Shown piece after piece: positions 57,683 to 64,000 of a DNA stretch of 64,000 nt (within the stretch, counting starts at the first letter, position 1; each line of letters starts with the position of its first letter). Below the pieces are notes generated by a model. That model saw nothing but the letters and a program-made list of their open reading frames with translations, was not told the origin of the DNA and did no database searches. Origin of the DNA: Setophaga petechia (lineage: Eukaryota; Chordata; Aves; Passeriformes; Parulidae). The stretch spans positions 1,922,001 to 1,986,000 of the forward strand of contig JANCRA010000061.1 in NCBI GenBank assembly GCA_024362935.1, in the 5' to 3' direction. The translations under genes and the position numbers were made by a program.

Positions 57683-60600
57683 GTCAGTCTCTGTGTGTGG
57701 GATGGAAGAGACAAAGCTCCTGGATTTCTCCCCAGTACTCATGAAGTCTCCATCAGCCAGCAAGCACGAGTTCCTGGTTTCAGAACAGTGCCTGATGTGT
57801 CAAATCCCCTCCCTCACCTGCTGGCCACGCTTCCCCTGATGCAGGCCAGGACACGGTTGCCTTTCTGGGCTGCCAGCACACGTTGCCAGCTCATGCCCAG
57901 CCTCTCATCCAGCAGCACCTCCAAGTCCTCCCCACCTTCATCCCCCAGACTGCCTGGGTGACAGGGTGTGTCCCAGCCCCAAAGATGCAGCACTTTGCAT
58001 TTGGCCTGGTTGAATCTGATGAGGTTTCCAGGGCCCTACTCGCCAAGGTTTTCCCTGTCCTTTTGGATGGCATTCCAGGCCTCTGATGTTGGCAAATTTG
58101 GCAAGGCTGCATTTAATCCCACTGTCCATGTCATTCTTGACATAGCTCAATGCTTGGGCTTACAAACTGGGAAAATCATATCAAAGCACCTTGCATAAAA
58201 GTAATTTTTTCATAAATATCACCCCTCCAATATCACTCTTTTACCAGGTATTTTTAATGACCTTTTTTTCCTTATGCTTTACTGTTTGGATTCTTACTGA
58301 TCCATAAATCCTGAACAAATAGATTTTCAAGAATCTCGGTATGTCCTTTTGAATCAACTTCCTTACCTGCTCCCAACCCCCCATTTGACAATTCTTTTTC
58401 TGGTTTTCTTTTACTGAAGTGAAAATTCCCGAGCTCAGGAGAGCCCCACACTGTTCTCCAGATCTTGTGCCTGAGAGGAAGAGAACGATGCCCATGAACC
58501 CTGCCAAATTCTTCCAGAGACCTTTCAGGACTGTTTCTCAATGTCCCATCAGAGACAGGGTGATTCATTTACTGGCTCTGAAGAATTACAAGAAGGCAGA
58601 GCTGCTTTCCCACTTAGAGAGAGAGGGAATTGTGGAAAAGGACAAGGAATCCCTTGGAAAGATCCTTCAGGAGGTGAGATCCTGGAGTTGCTTCTTGCTA
58701 ACTCTGAGCTGTCTTACTTCAGGCTTTCAATCAGAAACTAATGAGAGGTTTAGGAAATGCTCCTTGTTTACAATTTTCTGTCAGCTTTACCCAGTTTCCC
58801 CTAACGGCAAGGCATTGTTGTTGTTCTTCTAGAATGGCTGGCAGTGATCAATTCTTTGTCATGTTGTTGTTTCTCATGCCTTTTTTAAATCCTCTGTCTT
58901 CCCCTTGGCCTGTTATACTGCTTCATGGAGTAACTTCACAGGGTGAAACTCTCAACTGGGTGAAACACTTAGCTCAGGTCTTTAAAATATCCTGGGACAG
59001 GTTTCAGAGGAGAGAATTTTGGTAGCTGCATAGGGCAGCATTTCACTTGAATGGAGTTGATGGCCTCTCAATGGTACCTGGCTTCTGCTGGGATCTGTGG
59101 GGATTGCCTTCCAGGGAAGGGTGTTCCAGGCAAATTCCCCATGACAGAGGTGGTGGCCCAGCTTTGAGCACAGGGGTTCTTTGCTGTTGTGTGGATCGAG
59201 CTTTCAACTTCCTTGGCACTTATTATTATTCAGTGACTTTTCCTGTTGGCCTTTTATTTCCACTGGTATTTCTTGATCACTTTATGTCTTGATTTCTTTA
59301 TCATTCATACAAGTGACATTGATTGCAGGATGCAGTGGCTGTTTCCTTCCTTTTTAAATACTCCCCATCCAGGTAGGCTGCTGCTGAATTATGCAAGCAT
59401 TAAGTAGCATCTCAAGGAGCAATATTTCCTTTTTAGCTCTGAAAGAAGTGATTCTAGGATTTTAAAGCTCAGCTCCTTAGAGGGTAAGAGGTGCAAAAAA
59501 TTTTCCCTTTCTTCTTGTCAATGTTGCAGGAGATTTTGAAGGAGTAGTTTCTTGTTTGTAATGTGAACTGCCTCTCAGGGTACTGGTTTGCATTCTGAAA
59601 GGCCTGTGTGAACAGCACTTCATCCTGAAACCTGTTATTCACCTTTTTCTGAACTTCATAGGGAGGTGGTGTTGTTTTTGGGTATAGATGAAAAACCAGT
59701 TGGGTGAACTTGCTGAGCTCTTATACTCACAGCCTTCCTTCCCTTCCAAGAGAGCCCCTTAGTTCAGCTTTTAAGAAGTGATTTCCTGATTCTGGGTATG
59801 TTGGTTCCTTTAAAGCTGTTGAAGTGTAGCTCTAGGTAGATTATCTCATACAAATGTTCATAGGAAGCTGTAGTTTCCTCTGAGAGGCACTTGAGAAAGA
59901 AAAGCAGTTCTGTTTGCAGAGACAAATGCCAGCATCCTGTGGTGCTTCATGGGATGGTGAAAACATGCCCTGTTAGAGGCCCAGGCTGTGCTCTGCCATG
60001 GCAATGCAGCTGGGTGAAACAGGAGGGCAGCCGGTGTCCTCCTGAGGGTGGAAAAATATGGATTTGCCCATGGAGATGATGTTCTTCAGGTCTTACTCAA
60101 AACAGAAGCAAAAAGAATGGAAAACCTAGCCCTCCATGTATTTCAAATGGTGAAGACTGGGTGTTCTGGCATAGTGTACTTTGACTCTCCAAGCTGTGTT
60201 AAAGACCAAAAAACCTGGATCCCTGGTGCAGGGAGAGGTTTACATAGTGTCCATTTCCTCCATGCTTGCAGCAGTTTGGCATTTACTTACATCCAAATTT
60301 TCTCAGCCCAAATGGACCACACCTGTTTAATCTTGTTGCCTCTTCTATGTCAGCTGCTTTGCTGTTGACGTTTAACAAAAGTCCTGGAAAACTGCTGCAT
60401 GATTTTCTTTTCAGCTTTGCTTTAGCTTTGCAGTACCAGTTTTAATCTGTAGTCTGCCTTCAGGTGTAATGAATGTGTATGTTTGAAATGTCTGTCCTTA
60501 GATAGCCAACGTGGATGCAAATGAGAATTCCTTCAGCCTGAAGGAACATTTCTTTAAAGACATTCAGGAAGGTTGGCCTGGCTACAGTGAAAGGGAAAGA

Positions 60601-63063
60601 CAGACATTGGAGGTGACCCTTTCTCAGTAAGTTCAGTCAGGACAAGAAGCATTTCAGAAAACCCTCTGGGAAATGAAGGTCTGCTTTCCCTGTGAGGAAA
60701 GAGCCATGACTGTTGATATTTTTGCCTTGTAACCTGACATGTTGGACCACGCTTACAGAAAACCAGCTGGATCTCAGAATGCCACCAGTGCCAGCCCGTC
60801 ACCATCTCTGGGATCTTCTGAAAGAGATACTCCACCCAGAACTGCTCAGGTATTTGGTGAATTCTTTAAACATTCTCTAACCATGTCTGATGTTTTATCC
60901 CACTTGCTCTTGATGTCTAAGCTGTGATAAGAAGCAGTAGTGTTGTCTTTATGTCATATGAACCTGGAGCATGCACTTCTAATGGGATTCCTGGATACTT
61001 TTCAAGATGGTTGCAGTGTCAAAGCCTGCAACAGGCTTGCACACATTATTTGTTTCTCATGGTGCAGAGGAAACTCTGCTAAGGACAAGATGTGGACATA
61101 TTTTTGGTTCCTGGCTGTGTCTTCTTGATGATATGGCAGCTCTAGTACTTAAAACATGCGTGGACATGCCAGTGCAACTGTTTGAAAAGATATCTTAGGG
61201 AAGTCTAGAATGAAGACAAATTCCTGGAATGAGGCATTTGTAGGAAACTTGTTTTCTCCCCTTAGCAGCACTTAGACCCCCAGTTTTGATCCATGTGTGA
61301 GGAGTGGACTCTGAATCATCAGGGAATACTTTGGATTTTTCACGTTTAAAATGAAGACATGGCCTGTTTTCTTACCAGTACAAGAGGACAAGGCAAACCT
61401 TTTGAAAGAATCTTGAAGAACACTTCATGAAAGGTTTATTTCCCATACCTTAAAGAATTCTCTTTAAACAGAGGAGGGAGGACAGAGCTCTGCTTTTCCC
61501 CTAGCTCTTTTTCCAGCCAGGGAAGGAACGCTGCAAGCCCCTGTCGGGATCATTAGTTTGTCAGAGTGACCCCGAGAAAAGTTCTAAAGTCTCTTTTCCC
61601 AGCCCAGCGCTTAAAGAAGGAGTCAGAGCTCTTCATCTCTCGGTCTCAAGGTCGTTTATTAATTCTTATCTAAAAAATTTTCTTTCTGCCCAGCAGAGAT
61701 CTGCTCAGCAGGGCAGCCACAGGCACTCTGCCCACCCACGGGGCGGTCGCATCCTTTTATAAGAAAAACTACGTATATTATATTTACTTTTTATTCCCAA
61801 TACCTTTTACCCTTATTGACAAGTGTACTTTCACCATAAACCAATCCCCAAGTGCCAGCATCATCACGGAAGATGGAAGACAAGAAGAAGAAAGAAGAAG
61901 CATGAGGCACGCCCCGATTCCTCCATCTTGTCTCCATAACCCCCCTGTACAGTAATCCTAAAATGCATAATTCACCCTGTGATAATTTCACTAATATTCT
62001 ACTTAAACTCTTGTGGCTTGCTGATCTTCATAGAAGGTTGGTAATTTGCTCCATGGGCCATAATCAAACTCAAAGAGGCATCTTGGGCTCTGTGCCAGGG
62101 TCTCCGAGCCCCCTGGCAAGGGTCTTGGCTGCTCAGGACAGCCAGAGGGATGTCCTGAGTCCTAACAAGCCCCAGCATCCTCTTATGTCCTGCCTCCTTG
62201 CCCACAGGATTTCTGTCAGCAGGCTGGCACAGAGCCATGTCTGGCACTTCTGCTCTGAGCTGCTGATGTGCATGGATGGGAGCAGTGTGTGCTTGGTAGG
62301 GAAGAGGTTGTGATCCAGGGTTTCCTCTGGAGAACTGCAGGAATGAGACCTGCAGCCAGCCTGGGGCTTCTCTCTGTTGTTATCATCTCTGCTCTGCACA
62401 TGCTGTGATCGGCACCGCAGCGGCGGCTTCTTGGGGCAGCTTTAGGGAATGGTGTGGGTGTGTGACAGCAAGAGCTGAGTGTGCTCCTGGTGTGTCTAAG
62501 CAGAAACAGGGAGCAAGAGAAAACCAACCTGAGCTCCCTGATTTTGGGGAAGCCTTTGACAGAGGTGCTGAAGGGAGTGTCTTTCTCCCAAAGCCTGTGA
62601 GCCACAGAGCAGGAGAAGGACTTGCTGAATCCTCAGGTGAGAAAGTAGGAATGGAATAGAGAACAATTTTAGCTGCAGCAGCTAAAATTGGCAGGCCTTT
62701 TTAGGTAAGAAAGGTGTTTTTCCGACCATTGCCAGTTCAGAATTGCTGCTTTTTCAGAATGGGAACAAAACTAATTGGAATCATCTTTGCAGAAACGGCC
62801 TCTGGCTTCCGACTTTCTGAATTCTGTGATGAGCAAAAAGCAGAGGATTGACCAAGAGCCCAGTGATGTCCAGCCAGCAGCTGGTAGCAACTCTCCTTCT
62901 TCCTTGGACCTGCCATCCACATCCTGCTCATCTTTGAACCTGCCTCCAAGTGTCAGCTCCCTTCCAACCTCCAACCCTGAACTAGAACAAAAATATAGAA
63001 TTCGGACACATTCTGGATTTCCAGTGTTTGCCAGGGTGCAGGGGAAGACTCCTAAGTCCAAAG
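57578..63063 (+). CDS. ELL2: ELL2-like gene copy, partial (right unit A)
   Basis: Five plus-strand exons with consistent phases: 57578-57682, 58420-58673, 60502-60626, 60759-60849, 62793-63063. They encode a diverged N-domain end (REAWSKEQQEEKGMKSW), the central segment (RDRVIHLLALKNYKKAELL), IANVDANENSFSLKEH with GWPGYSERE, a Ser-rich linker (GSQNATSASPSPSLGSSERD), and the segment KRPLASDFLNSVMSKKQRI. No stop is seen in these exons. ELL2 is an RNA polymerase II elongation factor of the super elongation complex. The upstream N-terminal exons and the C-terminal occludin domain are absent, because the next unit begins within about 120 bases of 63063. Likely a truncated copy, unless spliced to unit B. 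Confidence 0.85.
57790..58160 (-). mobile_element. CR1 LINE RT fragment (minus)
   Basis: The plus strand reads the reverse complement of CR1 ORF2: 'ctgctggccacgcttcccct', 'cctctcatccagcagcacct' and 'ggatggcattccaggcctct'. In the intron before the 254-nt ELL2-like exon, the same relative place as the CR1 fragments at 9764 and 63270. The insertion therefore predates the unit duplications. Confidence 0.85.
58420..58673 (+). CDS. ELL2: ELL2-like exon, 254 nt (unit A)
   Basis: CTGAAG acceptor, GTGAGA donor. Same length and phases as 9531-9278. Contains PIRDRVIHLLALKNYKKAEL and KDKESLGKILQE. Confidence 0.88.
60502..60626 (+). CDS. ELL2: ELL2-like exon, 125 nt (unit A)
   Basis: CTTAG acceptor, GTAAGT donor, phase 0 in and 2 out. 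Encodes IANVDANENSFSLKEHFFKD and WPGYSERERQTLE. Confidence 0.88.
60759..60849 (+). CDS. ELL2: ELL2-like exon, 91 nt (unit A)
   Basis: TTACAG acceptor, GTATTT donor, phase 2 in and 0 out. Encodes KPAGSQNATSASPSPSLGSS and ERDTPPRTAQ. Confidence 0.8.
61542..62167 (-). mobile_element. Solo LTR with 6-bp TSD
   Basis: TGTCGGG...CCTAACA, flanked by AGCCCC at 61536-61541 and 62168-62173. Same family and orientation as 34368-35012. In the intron before the 271-nt ELL2-like exon. Confidence 0.92.
62664..62690. repeat. 27-bp near-perfect palindrome
   Basis: CAATTTTAGCTGC, one A, then its exact reverse complement. In an ELL2-like intron about 100 bp before the 271-nt exon. Confidence 0.9.
62793..63063 (+). 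CDS. ELL2: ELL2-like exon, 271 nt (unit A)
   Basis: TTTGCAG acceptor, GTGAGA donor, phase 0 in and 1 out. Starts KRPLASDFLNSVMSKKQRI, then Ser/Pro-rich sequence ending GKTPKSK. Confidence 0.82.
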
Positions 63064-63269
63064 GTGAGATAAGAGAATTAGACAGGATGAAAAAATCTCT
63101 TTGGGTTTTTATCAAATGCTTGTCCATGATGAAAGCCAAAGAGATGAGCAGAGAGCACAGGACCCAGGCAGAAAAGGAGTCACACAATCCAAAGGGTATT
63201 AAACTGAGGAACAAATTCTAGATATACTTCCATTTCATTTTTTACTGGATATCTGTCTGATTTTTTAGT

Positions 63270-63580
63270 CATATGCAGCCTCTCATCCAGCAGCACCTCC
63301 AAGTCCTCCCCACCTTCATCTCCAAGCCTGTCTTGGTGCCAGGGCATGTCACAAAACCAAAGATGCAGGACTTGGCACTTGCCCTGGTTGAATCTGATGA
63401 GGTTCCCAGGGCCCCAGTTCCTAAGCACGTTTTGGTCCCTCTGGATGGCATCCCAGGCCTCTGGTGTTGGCAAATTTGCTGAGGATGCACCTAATCCTAC
63501 TGTCCATGTCATCCTTGACACAGCTCAATGCTTGAGCTTACAAACTGGGGAAATCATATAAAAGCAACATGCATCAAAAG
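63270..63580 (-). mobile_element. CR1 LINE RT fragment (minus)
   Basis: Near-identical reverse complement of 9764-10062, within the inverted duplication. Confidence 0.85.
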
Positions 63581-63793
63581 AATTTTTCACAAAAATCTAC
63601 CATCCAGTGTCACTCCTTTACCAGCTTTTAATGACTGTTTCTTTTTAATGCTTTACTATTTGGAGTCTTTTGGATCTGTAAATGGCAAACAAGTAGAGGT
63701 TCAACAGCCTTGGTACATCCTTTTGAATCAACTTCTTTGCCTTCTCCAGACCTCCAGTTTGAACTGTTTGTTTCTGGTTTACCCTCACTTTAG

Positions 63794-64000
63794 GAGACAA
63801 AGCAGAGGTCAGAAGAGCCCAGGAAAACAATTCAGGGCCTGTGCCTGGGAAGAAGAGGTTGATGCCTGTGAGACTTGCAGACATCGACTGGAGCGGCTGC
63901 GCTGCTGTTTATGGCCGACCCTACAGGGAGAGGGTGATTCATTTACTTGCCCTGAGGGATTACAAGGAGCCAGAGCTGCTTGCTCGGCTGCAGAGAGATG
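63794..64000 (+). CDS. ELL2: ELL2-like exon of second tandem copy (unit B), cut by window end
   Basis: CTTTAG acceptor, then the frame with GKKRLMP and GRPYRERVIHLLALRDYKEP, running open to the window end. Almost identical to the left-copy exon 9531-9278 and clearly different from unit A's 58420-58673. Confidence 0.85.

Noticed and set aside
1..64000. One large palindrome spanning the window
   Set aside because: The two inverted blocks have different coordinate sums and their order does not mirror, so a single axis fails.

Overview
The window looks like a songbird (passerine) nuclear genome segment. CR1 LINE fragments, avian class I/II endogenous retroviruses (ERVs), solo LTRs, a GATA microsatellite, an interstitial telomeric tract and vertebrate-type spliced exons all point to a bird. 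A PAK-like kinase gene fits the PAK3-like gene expansion reported for songbirds. The repeat density and inverted multicopy genes would suit an ampliconic, subtelomeric or W-like region, but chromosome assignment is inference. Layout: (1) 1-10.6 kb is minus-oriented. It holds a segmental-duplication copy, a gammaretrovirus-like pol remnant, a broken ELL2-like gene (exons 9531-9278 and 8726-8602, terminal exon 7010-6864 with a premature stop), CR1 pieces, a solo LTR and a CpG island. (2) 13.2-27.6 kb on the minus strand holds the main gene: 15 exons with consistent splice phases that predict an uninterrupted 608-residue protein. The order is N-terminal hydrophobic anchor, a run of 44-46-codon coiled-coil-type exons, a linker, and a PAK-family Ser/Thr kinase domain. 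Its last exon runs into a degenerate telomeric repeat, which supplies the final residues and the stop codon. (3) 29-35 kb holds LTR pieces, an integrase/env remnant with an alpharetrovirus-type transmembrane subunit, and a solo LTR with a perfect 6-bp target-site duplication (TSD). (4) 37.2-41.9 kb is a deleted class II provirus (LTR, PBS, 441-codon gag, dUTPase remnant, env TM remnant, LTR). (5) 43.9-53.0 kb has an LTR-like block, a CpG island with a short ATG reading frame cut by an LTR, and a minus-strand gammaretrovirus/ERV-F-like provirus that lacks reverse transcriptase and carries a nested solo LTR in its 3' LTR. (6) 53.0-64.0 kb is plus-oriented: an inverted copy of the 1-3.2 kb segment, an ELL2-like gene copy with five phase-compatible exons (57578-63063), another solo LTR with a perfect TSD, and the start of a second tandem ELL2-like copy at 63794. 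The first 3.2 kb and the 9.1-10.15 kb block are both inverted relative to the right side but with different offsets. The architecture is therefore a multicopy ELL2-like unit array in both orientations flanking the kinase gene, not one simple palindrome. No tRNA, rRNA or CRISPR was seen.
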